DNA of 64,000 bases, from the NCBI GenBank assembly GCA_934149165.1, contig CAKPDY010000001.1:41630-105629 (forward strand), given 5' to 3'. The first letter of the stretch is position 1; each line of letters starts with the position of its first letter. The notes under the pieces were generated by a model. The model ran no database searches, had not been told where the DNA came from, and saw nothing but the letters and a program-made list of their open reading frames with translations. Shown here piece by piece: positions 20,140 through 28,869 of the stretch. The stretch comes from an uncultured Clostridia bacterium. Its GTDB lineage: Bacteria > Bacillota > Clostridia > TANB77 > CAG-508. Made by a program: the position numbers and the translations under genes.

Positions 20140-21288
20140 TTATCCAAATATTCCTCTCTTCTTAATAGGAGGTTGTTCATTCATAGTTTTTGCAAGTTGT
20201 ACTAATAAATCTCTTTGCTCTCTGCTTAATCTTTTAGGAACTTGAACATTAACTGTAAATACAAAATCACCGTTATTTAAAGTATTAATATTTTTAAAAC
20301 CTCTTCCTTTAATATTAAAAGATGTACCAGTTTGAGTTCCTTCTGGAATTCTAAATTTTTCTTTTTTTCCATCAACCATAGGAATTTCAAGTTCTGCTCC
20401 TAAAGTTGCCTGTGTAAATGTAATTGGAACATTACAATATACTGTAGTGCCTTTTCTAGTAAAAATACTATGTTTTCTAATTCTAACAACTATGTATAAA
20501 TCTCCTCTTGCTCCACCACGAACTCCATGTTCACCTTCTCCACGTAAAACAATAGATTGATCATTATCAATACCTGCTGGAATTTTAACTTTTATTTTAG
20601 CCTGTTTTCTAACTGTACCTTTACCTTTACAATTTTCACATACCTCTTTTATTACTTTACCTGTTCCATGGCAATTACTACAAGTTTTTGTTGTTTGTAT
20701 TTGACCTAAAATTGTATTTTGTACTTGTCTTACTTGACCGCTACCACCACAAACCTTACAAGTTTCTACTGAAGTACCTGGTTTTGAACCACTTCCAGAA
20801 CATGTTGAACACTGTTCTTCTCTAGTAATAGTAATTTCTCTTTCAATACCAGTAAAAGCCTCTTCAAAACTAATTTCCATATTATATCTTAAATCTGCAC
20901 CTTTAATTGGTCCATTATTATTTCTTCTTGATCCAGTTCTTGCCCCTCCACCAAAAATTGATGAAAAAATATCACCTAAATCAAAATCTTCAAACCCACT
21001 AAAACCTGATGTAGAATAAGAATAATATCCACCTCCTGGATTACCTCCACCAAAACCTGCAGGTCCATCATGACCAAATTGATCATACATACGTCTTTTT
21101 TGGCTATCTGAAAGCACTTCATAAGCCTCATTTACTTCTTTAAAATTTCTTTCAGCCTCTTCTTTATTATCAAGATTAGCATCAGGATGATATTTTTTTG
21201 CAAGTCTTCTGTATGCTTTTTTTAATTCTTCATCTGTTGCATTTTTTCCTACTCCTAAAACTTCATAATAATCTCTTTTTTGTGCCAT
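20140..21288 (-). CDS. dnaJ: Chaperone protein DnaJ
   Basis: Hsp40 co-chaperone that stimulates DnaK ATPase. J domain at the N-terminus with intact HPD (KKYHPDAN), then a Gly/Phe-rich linker, four CxxCxGxG zinc repeats (CSTCSGSG, CKVCGGSG, CSNCHGTG, CENCKGKG) and the C-terminal substrate-binding domains. Start ATG 21288 with GAGGAGG upstream; the frame is open to a GTG at 21306 but that overlaps the SD. 382 residues. Last gene of hrcA-grpE-dnaK-dnaJ. Confidence 0.97.
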   Translation of the reverse strand: MAQKRDYYEVLGVGKNATDEELKKAYRRLAKKYHPDANLDNKEEAERNFKEVNEAYEVLSDSQKRRMYDQFGHDGPAGFGGGNPGGGYYSYSTSGFSGFEDFDLGDIFSSIFGGGARTGSRRNNNGPIKGADLRYNMEISFEEAFTGIEREITITREEQCSTCSGSGSKPGTSVETCKVCGGSGQVRQVQNTILGQIQTTKTCSNCHGTGKVIKEVCENCKGKGTVRKQAKIKVKIPAGIDNDQSIVLRGEGEHGVRGGARGDLYIVVRIRKHSIFTRKGTTVYCNVPITFTQATLGAELEIPMVDGKKEKFRIPEGTQTGTSFNIKGRGFKNINTLNNGDFVFTVNVQVPKRLSREQRDLLVQLAKTMNEQPPIKKRGIFG

Positions 21289-21306
21289 TTTTTCCTCCTC
21301 AAACAC

Positions 21307-21334
21307 GTAGGCGGCCTCTAAAAAAGCCGCCTAC
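21307..21334 (-). other. GC-rich hairpin between dnaK and dnaJ
   Basis: Perfect nine-base stem GTAGGCGGC / GCCGCCTAC with a ten-base loop, in the 52-base gap between the dnaK stop and the dnaJ start. On the minus strand there is no T run after it and the dnaJ SD follows within about ten bases. It is more likely an mRNA-stability or processing element that lowers dnaJ output than a full terminator. Its GC content stands out against the surroundings. Confidence 0.7.
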
Positions 21335-21340
21335 AAAATT

Positions 21341-23188
21341 TTATTTATTATCTTCATCATTTTCTACTTTATAATCTGCATCATAAACATTTCCATTTTC
21401 ATCTACATTTGGTCCAGTTTGTTGTTCAGTACCTTGTGCTCCAGCTGTTTGTGCATTTGCAGCATATAATTTTTCTGAAATAGAATAAAATACTGTTGTT
21501 AATTTTTCTGTGGCTTGTTTAATAGCTTCAGTGTCAGAACCTTCTAACGCTTTTTTAACATTTTCAATTTCTGCTTCAGCTTTAGCTTTTTCCTCACCAC
21601 TAATTTTATCTCCTAATTCATCAATTGTTTTTTGGCAGTTATAAACTAAACTTTCTGCATTATTTCTTGTTTCAATATCTTCTTTTCTTTTCTTATCTTC
21701 AGCTGCATGAGCTTCAGCATCTTTAACTGCTTTTTCAATATCTTCATCTGATAAATTTGTACTTGCAGTAATAGAAACTTGTTGACTATTTCCTGTTGCC
21801 ATATCTTTTGCAGATACATGAACAATACCATTTGCATCTATATCAAATGTAACTTCAATTTGTGGTACACCTCTTGGAGCTGCTGGAATTCCTGATAAAT
21901 TGAATCTTCCTAATGTTTTATTATAAGCAGCCATTTCTCTTTCACCTTGTAAAACATGAACTTCTACACTTGTTTGACCATCTGCTGCTGTTGAAAATAC
22001 TTGTGATTTTTTTGTTGGTATTGTTGTATTTCTTTCAATTAATTTTGTAAATACACCACCATATGTTTCAATACCTAATGATAATGGTGTTACATCAAGT
22101 AATACTAAATCTTTAACATCTCCTGATAATACACCACCTTGAATTGATGCACCTATAGCAACACACTCATCTGGGTTTATACCTTTATTAGGTTCTTTTC
22201 CTGTTATTTTCTTAACTGTTTCTTGAACTAATGGAACTCTTGTAGAACCACCAACTAATAATACTTGTGATAAATCACTTGGTGTTAAACCAGCATCTTT
22301 TAAAGCTTGATTAACTGGTCCTGTAGTACTTTGTACTAAATCACCAATTAATTCCTCAAATTTTGCTCTTGTTAATGTAATATCTAAATGTTTTGGTCCT
22401 GTGCTATCAGCTGTAATAAATGGTAAATTAATATTTGTTTGTTGCATTCCAGACAATTCTATTTTAGCCTTTTCTGCAGCTTCTTTTAATCTTTGCATAG
22501 CACTTTTATCTTTTGATAAATCTATTCCTTCTACTTTTTTAAATTCTGCAACTAGGTAATCTATAATTTTTTGATCAAAATCATCTCCACCTAATTTATT
22601 GTTTCCACTAGTAGCTAAAACTTCAAATACACCATCACCAATATCTAGTATAGATACATCAAATGTACCTCCACCTAAATCATATACCATTATTTTTTGT
22701 TCTGAATTTTCTTTGTCAACACCATAAGCAAGTGCTGCTGCTGTTGGTTCATTTATAATTCTTAGAACTTCTAATCCTGCTATTTTACCTGCATCTTTAG
22801 TTGCTTGTCTTTGTGAATCACTAAAATATGCTGGAACTGTAATAACTGCTTGAGTAACTTTTTGTCCTAAATAGCTTTCAGCATCAGCTTTTAATTTTTG
22901 TAAAATCATAGCTGAAATTTCTTGTGGTGAAAATTCGTCACCTTCAATATTTACCTTTGAATCTGTACCCATTTTTCTTTTTATTGAAATAACTGTATTA
23001 TCTGGATTTGTAACAGCTTGACGTTTAGCAATTTGTCCAACTAGTCTTTCTCCATTTTTTGAAAAAGCAACTACAGATGGTGTAGTTCTATTACCTTCTG
23101 CATTTGGTATAACTACTGCTTCTCCACCTTCCATAACTGCAACACATGAATTTGTTGTTCCTAAATCAATACCTATAATCTTTCCCAT
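21341..23188 (-). CDS. dnaK: Chaperone protein DnaK (Hsp70)
   Basis: Hsp70 chaperone, 615 residues. ATPase signatures GIDLGTTNSCVAV (N-terminus), VYDLGGGTFDVSIL and LVGGSTRVPLV are intact, followed by the linker DLVLLDVTPLSLGIET and the substrate-binding domain. The C-terminal tail is Gln/Gly-rich and ends in acidic residues. ATG 23188 after AAGGAGG. Third gene of the heat-shock operon controlled by HrcA. Confidence 0.98.
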   Translation of the reverse strand: MGKIIGIDLGTTNSCVAVMEGGEAVVIPNAEGNRTTPSVVAFSKNGERLVGQIAKRQAVTNPDNTVISIKRKMGTDSKVNIEGDEFSPQEISAMILQKLKADAESYLGQKVTQAVITVPAYFSDSQRQATKDAGKIAGLEVLRIINEPTAAALAYGVDKENSEQKIMVYDLGGGTFDVSILDIGDGVFEVLATSGNNKLGGDDFDQKIIDYLVAEFKKVEGIDLSKDKSAMQRLKEAAEKAKIELSGMQQTNINLPFITADSTGPKHLDITLTRAKFEELIGDLVQSTTGPVNQALKDAGLTPSDLSQVLLVGGSTRVPLVQETVKKITGKEPNKGINPDECVAIGASIQGGVLSGDVKDLVLLDVTPLSLGIETYGGVFTKLIERNTTIPTKKSQVFSTAADGQTSVEVHVLQGEREMAAYNKTLGRFNLSGIPAAPRGVPQIEVTFDIDANGIVHVSAKDMATGNSQQVSITASTNLSDEDIEKAVKDAEAHAAEDKKRKEDIETRNNAESLVYNCQKTIDELGDKISGEEKAKAEAEIENVKKALEGSDTEAIKQATEKLTTVFYSISEKLYAANAQTAGAQGTEQQTGPNVDENGNVYDADYKVENDEDNK

Positions 23189-23274
23189 TTTAAAAATCCT
23201 CCTTAAAATATCTATTCACTTTTTATAAAATTTACTCTTTAGTTTAACTTTTATATAATTTAGTTGTTTTTACA

Positions 23275-23790
23275 TTAATTTGCAACCACAACTAAAGAAT
23301 GTCTAATAACTTTATTTCCAATCATATACCCTTTTCTGTATTCTTCTTTTATTTCTTGAACTCCTAAATTAGGATCTTCCACAGAGCTTACAGCTTCATG
23401 TAATTGTGGATCAAAAGTTTTTCCAACCGCTTCTATAGCTTTTATACCATTTGATGATAGTACTTCATTAAATTGCTTAAAAACAAGTTCTACACCAACT
23501 TTATAATTATTATCTTCTGTTTTCACACTTACTGCTTTTTCTAAATTATCAATAACTGGTAAAAAAGATATTGCAATATCTGCCATAATAGAATTATATA
23601 AGCCTTCTCTTTCCTTTGCACTTCTTTTTTTGTAGTTATCAAACTCTGCCATCATTCTTTTTAATCTGTTGTCTTTTTCTTCAATTTCAGTAGTTTGAGC
23701 TTCTAATTTTTCTTTTAAACTATTTAGAAGTTCTACACTAACTTCCTCATTTGATTGGTTTTGGTCTTTTTCTTCATTATTTTCTGACAT
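23275..23790 (-). CDS. grpE: Nucleotide exchange factor GrpE
   Basis: Releases ADP from DnaK. The 171-residue protein has a charged N-terminal coiled coil (about 20-60), then the GrpE core with FDNYKKRSAKE and FDPQLHEAVSSV, ending VIRHSLVVVAN. Its ATG overlaps the hrcA stop by one base, implying translational coupling. Confidence 0.95.
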   Translation of the reverse strand: MSENNEEKDQNQSNEEVSVELLNSLKEKLEAQTTEIEEKDNRLKRMMAEFDNYKKRSAKEREGLYNSIMADIAISFLPVIDNLEKAVSVKTEDNNYKVGVELVFKQFNEVLSSNGIKAIEAVGKTFDPQLHEAVSSVEDPNLGVQEIKEEYRKGYMIGNKVIRHSLVVVAN

Positions 23791-24803
23791 TATTTGTTTC
23801 CTCCATTTCCCATTAAACCTTTTATATATTTCATAACAGAAATAACTTTTGAATAATCCATTCTTTTTGGTCCTATTATTCCTATAGTTCCCATTTCTTT
23901 GTCATTTATTTTCTGTTTAAATGTAATTACACTAAAATCTTTTAATTCATCATTTGCATTGTCATCACCTATATATATGTTAATATCATCTGTAAATTCT
24001 GAATTAAGCAAATCTATTACTAAATCTTTTTTATCTAATATGTTTATGAAATTTTTAGCTGTTTGTACATTCTGAAATTCAGGCTGTTCAAACACTTGAT
24101 TAGCACCTTTTAAATAAATTTTTTCATCATCTTCTATTACTTTATTTATTTGTTCTATTATAGTTTTTATAATATCTATACTATAATTCAATTCTGAAAA
24201 AATATATTTTTCCAATGGTTTATCTATTTTTTCAAGTGGTTTTCCTTTTAATTTAGAATTAAATATATAATTTAAATTACTAACTTGTTCTTCTTTTATA
24301 TCTTCATCAAATTTAATTATTGCTTCTTTAACTAATCCACCATCTGTTACAATTACTGCCATAAGCATTCTGTTTCCTAATAATACAAATTTAATTTCTT
24401 CAATTATTTGGTTAACATTTTTAGGTCCTATTGCAACTGTTGTATAATGTGTAATTTCTGAAATAGTATTAGTTGTTATTTGTGTTAATTCTTCTATTTC
24501 ATTAACTTTTATTTCAAGTTTAGATTTTATATACTTAATTTCTTCTAAGCTTAAATTTTGTTCTTTTAATAATTCATTTACATATAATCTATACCCTTTT
24601 GCTGATGGTATTCTTCCACTTGATGTATGAACTTTATCTAAGTATCCTTCTTTTTCAAGTTCAGACATTTCGTTTCTTATTGTTGCACTGCTATAGTCTA
24701 TTCCATATTTTTCCCCAATACTTCCCGAGCTTACTGGCTCTGCGGTATCAACATATTCATCAACTATTGCTTGCAATATTTTCTTTTTTCTATCATTTAA
24801 CAA
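23790..24803 (-). CDS. hrcA: Heat-inducible transcription repressor HrcA
   Basis: Repressor that binds CIRCE and shuts off the dnaK operon. N-terminal winged helix includes ILQAIVDEYVDTAEPVSS and SSATIRNEMSELEKEGYL; the C-terminal part ends with IGPKRMDYSKVI, the family signature. I place the start at TTG 24803, nine bases after AGAGGTG, giving the usual MLNDRKKKILQ beginning; the in-frame GTG at 24815 lies within that SD. It is first in its operon behind two operator sites and a consensus promoter. Confidence 0.95.
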   Translation of the reverse strand: MLNDRKKKILQAIVDEYVDTAEPVSSGSIGEKYGIDYSSATIRNEMSELEKEGYLDKVHTSSGRIPSAKGYRLYVNELLKEQNLSLEEIKYIKSKLEIKVNEIEELTQITTNTISEITHYTTVAIGPKNVNQIIEEIKFVLLGNRMLMAVIVTDGGLVKEAIIKFDEDIKEEQVSNLNYIFNSKLKGKPLEKIDKPLEKYIFSELNYSIDIIKTIIEQINKVIEDDEKIYLKGANQVFEQPEFQNVQTAKNFINILDKKDLVIDLLNSEFTDDINIYIGDDNANDELKDFSVITFKQKINDKEMGTIGIIGPKRMDYSKVISVMKYIKGLMGNGGNK

Positions 24804-24845
24804 ATTTGCTTTCACCTCTTTTTAGTGAACTTTATAATTCTAATA

Positions 24846-24872
24846 TTAGCACTCTTATTTAAAGACTGCTAA
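24846..24872 (-). promoter_or_regulatory. CIRCE operator 1
   Basis: TTAGCACTC, nine bases, GACTGCTAA: the CIRCE inverted repeat with one mismatch in one arm (consensus GAGTGCTAA). It lies just downstream of the -10 box of the hrcA promoter, where HrcA would block transcription. Confidence 0.95.
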
Positions 24873-24873
24873 T

Positions 24874-24902
24874 ATTTTATATCTATTTTTAGCAAATGTC
24901 AA
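24874..24902 (-). promoter_or_regulatory. Vegetative promoter of the hrcA operon
   Basis: Minus strand TTGACA (24902-24897), 17-base spacer, TAAAAT (24879-24874). The -35 box falls inside the spacer of the upstream CIRCE-like repeat and the -10 box abuts CIRCE 1. Confidence 0.85.
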
Positions 24903-24915
24903 TAGAGTTTGCTAA
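24889..24915 (-). promoter_or_regulatory. CIRCE-like operator 2
   Basis: TTAGCAAAT, nine bases, GTTTGCTAA: arms match each other at eight of nine positions and keep the outer TTAGC/GCTAA and nine-base spacing of CIRCE. It overlaps the -35 region, so two HrcA sites may bracket one promoter. Confidence 0.75.
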
Positions 24916-24948
24916 TTTTATTTGTGAATTTTTTGTGTCCTTCTAAAA

Positions 24949-26116
24949 TTATACAAATTCCATCCATACCTGATTTGCTAAATCTAATCCTTTTTTAGTT
25001 AATACTATATTATCACCCTGAATTTCTATTAATCCTTCTGTAACAAGTTTGTTTAACTTATCTTTAAAAACATATATTGGATTTTTTATAAACTTTTTCT
25101 TAAAATTAGTAATACTAATCCCTTCTATTTTTCTTAAACCGTAATAACATATACTCATTCATTTTGCTTTCAGTATCTTGTTTTTCATAAACAATTACAT
25201 TTTTTTCCTGTTCATAATTTTTTAAATTTTCAATATATTTTTCTAAATTATATATATTTGAATATCTAACATTATTAAAATATGAATGTGCTGAAACACC
25301 AAATCCTATATATTCACATTGATTCCAACAATTTGTATTATGCTTAGATTCATATCCCTTTTTCGCAAAATTTGATATTTCATAATGATTATACCCATTT
25401 TTTTCTAAAATATGTTTTACTTTCCAATACATTTCTCTTTCTAAATTTTCATTTGGTAGTTTTAATTCTCCTTTTTCAACTAAATTGAACATTTGTGTAT
25501 TTTCTTCCACTATTAAAGAATATACAGAAATATGTTCTGGATTTTTACTTATAATTTCATCCAATGATTTTTCTAGAACACTTATACTTTGACTTGGTAA
25601 TCCAAGCATTAAATCCACATTAATATTTTTAAATCCTACTTCTCTTGCTAACTTATAAATTTCTTCAAAATCTTTATATTTATGTACTCTTCCTAATAAT
25701 TTCAATAACTCATCATCTGTAGATTGAAGTCCTAAACTAATCCTATTTATTCCTATCTCCAAGTATTTCTGCAATTTTTGTTTATTTACAGTTCCAGGAT
25801 TTATTTCAATTGTTATTTCTGCATTTTTCATTATATTAAAATTATCTTTTATTTCATTTATTATTTTTTCTATATATTTTTCTGAAATAATAGAAGGAGT
25901 ACCACCACCTATATATATAGTATTTATTTTTACTAAATCATCAACTCCATTTATATAATTCAACTCAACTTTTTCACTAAAGCTTTTTAACTCTTTTAAT
26001 ATACATTCTATATAATCATTAATATATATTTCTTTATCAGAAAAAGAAACAAAATCACAATATTTACATTTTTGTTTGCAAAATGGAATATGTATATAAA
26101 TTCCAATTTCCTTCAT
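24949..26116 (-). CDS. hemW: Heme chaperone HemW (radical SAM), read through a +1 shift at CGG
   Basis: HemN-like radical-SAM protein that delivers heme. It starts MKEIGIYIHIPFCKQKCKYC, with the CxxxCxxC cluster near residue 13, then TIYIGGGTPS and GINRISLGLQS. The upstream frame ends shortly after MNEYMLL, but the +1 frame continues to 24949 with the family C-terminal winged helix (GLRKIEGISI, GLDLANQVWMEF). The shift site is CGG at 25141-25139: TTA TTA C GGT TTA AGA. Skipping C restores the conserved MLLGLR and a 388-residue protein. Position upstream of hrcA is conserved in Firmicutes. It has the same signature as five other genes here. Confidence 0.9.
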
Positions 26117-26151
26117 TTAAACTTCCCCTTTCCTAAATCATTATGCAATAT

Positions 26152-26181
26152 AAAACTTGGCTTAAAATTAGCCAAGTTTTA
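26152..26181 (-). terminator. Terminator after whiA
   Basis: Stem AAAACTTGGCT / AGCCAAGTTTT directly after the whiA stop, followed by a short T-rich tract on the minus strand. Confidence 0.8.
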
Positions 26182-27075
26182 TTATTTATTAACCTTACTT
26201 TTTCTTAAATCATTTGCAAATTCAGAAATATTTTTTAATCTATAATTTACACCAGATTTTCCTATAGGATTTTTCAACATTTTACCCAACTCTATTAATG
26301 AAACATCTGGATTTTCTAATCTTATATTTGCCATTTCCTGTAATCCATCAGAAAGTTCTGTAAATTTATTCATTTTTTTTATAAATTTTATATCTTCTAT
26401 TTGTTTTAATGCAGTATTAATAGTTTTATTTAAATTTGCAGTTTCACAATTTACTATTCTATTAACATTGTTTCTCATATCTCGTATTACTCTTATTTCC
26501 TCAAATTTTAATACTGAAGAATTTGCACCTATAAAAGCTAAAAATTTAGAAATTTCTTCACCATCTTTTAAATATAGTGAATTATTTAATTTTTTTATTT
26601 GTATATTATATCTTTCCAAAATATGTTTAATACACATTAAATTTTCTTCATAACTATATGTAATCTCCAAATGATATTTTTTTTCTGGATTATTTAATGA
26701 ACCACTTCCCAAAAAACTTCCTCTTACTAGTGATTTATCTAATACTTCTGTATTGCAAATTTGATAAATTTTATCATTTAATTTTAATTCTGATTTTTCA
26801 AACATGTTTTCCATAAAATTCAATTTTTCTTTAATTGTTATATAATATACTTTTCCTTGTATATTAATATTATACTTTTTTATGTTAATATTATTTAACA
26901 ATTTTGCAAAACGATTTATATTATATTCACTTTGTGTTGAATATTTTATTTCATTATTTTTTTTAGTAACATTACTTGTTATTAAATAACCTATTAATTC
27001 TAATTTAACAGCTTCTTTATTAGATAAATTTGTTATTTTACTTAATTCTTCTTTCACACTTTTTGAAAAAGACAT
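26182..27075 (-). CDS. whiA: DNA-binding protein WhiA (sporulation/cell-division regulator)
   Basis: WhiA joins a LAGLIDADG-homing-endonuclease-like domain with a C-terminal HTH. Seen here: N-terminus SFSKSVKEELSKI, RGSFLGSGSLNNPEKKYHLE, NCETANLNKT, and the C-terminal HTH with SLIELGKMLKNPIGKSGV followed by NYRLKNISEFA. At 297 residues it is slightly short for the family. In many Firmicutes it follows rapZ-yvcK; that context is absent here, and hemW and a RelA/SpoT-like gene flank it. Confidence 0.93.
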   Translation of the reverse strand: MSFSKSVKEELSKITNLSNKEAVKLELIGYLITSNVTKKNNEIKYSTQSEYNINRFAKLLNNINIKKYNINIQGKVYYITIKEKLNFMENMFEKSELKLNDKIYQICNTEVLDKSLVRGSFLGSGSLNNPEKKYHLEITYSYEENLMCIKHILERYNIQIKKLNNSLYLKDGEEISKFLAFIGANSSVLKFEEIRVIRDMRNNVNRIVNCETANLNKTINTALKQIEDIKFIKKMNKFTELSDGLQEMANIRLENPDVSLIELGKMLKNPIGKSGVNYRLKNISEFANDLRKSKVNK

Positions 27076-27097
27076 TTTTGTTCCTCCATATAATTCC

Positions 27098-27143
27098 TAA
27101 AAAGATAGAATAATATTTATTACTAAATATTATTCTATCTTTT
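27098..27143 (-). terminator. Terminator after the RelA/SpoT-like gene
   Basis: Long AT-rich hairpin AAAAAGATAGAATAATATTT ... complementary arm, ending in a T run on either strand, in the gap before whiA. Confidence 0.8.
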
Positions 27144-27155
27144 TATAAAAGTCAA

Positions 27156-28487
27156 CTATAATTCTTTATATTCAAATTTATTATATCTTTTTGAATCTCC
27201 CTCTTGTATTGTTTCACTTTTTAAATAATGTTTTGTTTTATTTAAGTCAGGTTTTATTCCTAAAATTTCATTTCCTAATAATTGATTATAATAATATAAC
27301 ATAAAACCTTCTTTTGTACTTAATTTATAAATTTCAGGTTCACCTACTGGAACTCCTTTATTAAATTTTGTATGTCTATACATTCTATATACAGGCACAT
27401 TTTTCTTAACATATTCTCTAAATTGTTTTTTTTCTTTTTCAGTATTAATATTCATAATATCTGGTAAATCCTTATTTTTTGAATTCTTTTGCGATTCTGT
27501 TTCTGGTTTTATATGATACTGAGCAGCAATTCCCCTATCTGCTATATAAAATGCATCTAAAGATTTTCCCTGTACTTCACACATAAATCTAAAGTCTATC
27601 TGTTTACCATTTTCATCTTGTTCTTTTTTTACCATTTCAAAACTATTATGAAGTGCCCTATATCCATTATATTTTTCTTTTGATTTTAATCTATTTGGAA
27701 TATCTTTCATATCTAATGCTTTTATATTTTCAAATGTTGACATTTTCTCTACAATAAAATTTGCTACAATACGGTTGCATTCATCTTCTTGTTTTGATAA
27801 TATATTTTCATTATTATTATTTATACAGTTTAATTCATGTATTTCACTCTTAATTTTTGTAATATCTTTTTGTAATTCATCAATATCATGTTTATATCCA
27901 AAACTAATTTTCTTTAAATACTCTTTTAGTTCTGAACTTGCTTTTTCAATAATATCATCATTAATATTTTTTTGTTCTATTTTACTTGTTTTATTTTTCT
28001 CTTTTTTTGTAATTTCTTCATTTTTTTCTTTTATTAAATTATCACACTTTTCCATACTAATTTTAGTTGCATTTCTTGCATCTATTAAATCAGAAATTTT
28101 TTTATCAAAATTTTCATCATAACTTGCATCATTTTTAGTATATGCAGATTTAACAATATTTGGTACTTTCTCTACAATTACACTTAATGCCATTATGTCA
28201 TATATACATAAATTTTCTATATCTGTTATTTCAGATAAATTTGATAAATCATTTTCTAATTTATTATAAAAACTTTTTTCAGTTTTTATTCTAGAAATTA
28301 GCCTAAATTCTAAACCAGGAAATTTTTTCTCAATATTCTTTCCTAATTGTAACATTAGTATATCTAACATCTCTTGGTTATTTACTAATGAATTGTACAT
28401 TTTTTTCATTTCATTTCTTTTTTTATTTTTTGCCTTTTCAATATTTGTAATTTTTCCTATAGTTGAACTAAAATCAACTTTCATCAA
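27156..28487 (-). CDS. Divergent RelA/SpoT-domain protein with a coiled-coil insertion
   Basis: A 443-residue protein. Motifs line up with the (p)ppGpp synthetase fold: EFRLISRIKTEKSFYNKL (about 56-73), DIMALSVIVEKV (about 97-108), YNGYRALHNSFEM (about 270) and FMCEVQGKS followed by GIAAQYH. Between the second and third motifs is an inserted lysine/glutamate-rich coiled coil (about 125-235). No HD, TGS or ACT domain is present, so it resembles a stand-alone small alarmone synthetase enlarged by the insertion, or another nucleotidyltransferase of the same fold. Whether it is catalytically active is uncertain because several catalytic positions differ from Rel. TTG 28487 or ATG 28484 follow AAAGGAG. 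Confidence 0.72.
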   Translation of the reverse strand: MMKVDFSSTIGKITNIEKAKNKKRNEMKKMYNSLVNNQEMLDILMLQLGKNIEKKFPGLEFRLISRIKTEKSFYNKLENDLSNLSEITDIENLCIYDIMALSVIVEKVPNIVKSAYTKNDASYDENFDKKISDLIDARNATKISMEKCDNLIKEKNEEITKKEKNKTSKIEQKNINDDIIEKASSELKEYLKKISFGYKHDIDELQKDITKIKSEIHELNCINNNNENILSKQEDECNRIVANFIVEKMSTFENIKALDMKDIPNRLKSKEKYNGYRALHNSFEMVKKEQDENGKQIDFRFMCEVQGKSLDAFYIADRGIAAQYHIKPETESQKNSKNKDLPDIMNINTEKEKKQFREYVKKNVPVYRMYRHTKFNKGVPVGEPEIYKLSTKEGFMLYYYNQLLGNEILGIKPDLNKTKHYLKSETIQEGDSKRYNKFEYKEL

Positions 28488-28642
28488 TTACATCAACTCC
28501 TTTTACAATATTTTTATTTTAACATATTTTTCTGTTTTTGTCAATATTATGTATACTTGTTTAGAAATTTTCCAAAATTTTCTATTGCTTTTTTAAAAAC
28601 AATGTGATAATATATATTTACAATAATAAATATAAAATATTT

Positions 28643-28827
28643 TCCCTACGTAGTGCGTGTAGCTTGGAATTTTAGAACCAACAAACAATAAACGGGAGTC
28701 CGCCTTTGAATGTGGCGTGTATGCTTGCATTTATGTAAGAAACCCAGAAGCATTCAACAAGACACCCACCTGTGAAAGCAGGTCCTTAAAATTTCACTGT
28801 AACTTACGGCTAATGTGGGGTTTTTTT
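28643..28827 (+). ncRNA. ssrS: 6S RNA (clostridial type)
   Basis: Non-coding stretch of about 180 bases whose blocks match my recollection of Firmicute 6S RNA: CCCTACGTAGTGCGTG at the 5' end, AGAACCAACAAACAATAAAC, GGGAGTCCGCCTTTG, GTGGCGTGTATGC, AAACCCAGAAGCATTC, CACCCACCTG and GCAGGTCCTTAAAAT, closing with ACGGCTAATGTGGGG and a T7 tract. The ends pair to form the closing stem, with the terminator merged into it. 6S RNA mimics an open promoter and sequesters the vegetative RNA polymerase. It ends about 45 bases before prmC on the same strand. Confidence 0.85.
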
Positions 28828-28869
28828 ATTTTTATATAATTTTTTTGTAAACATAAGGAGAGAATTAAA

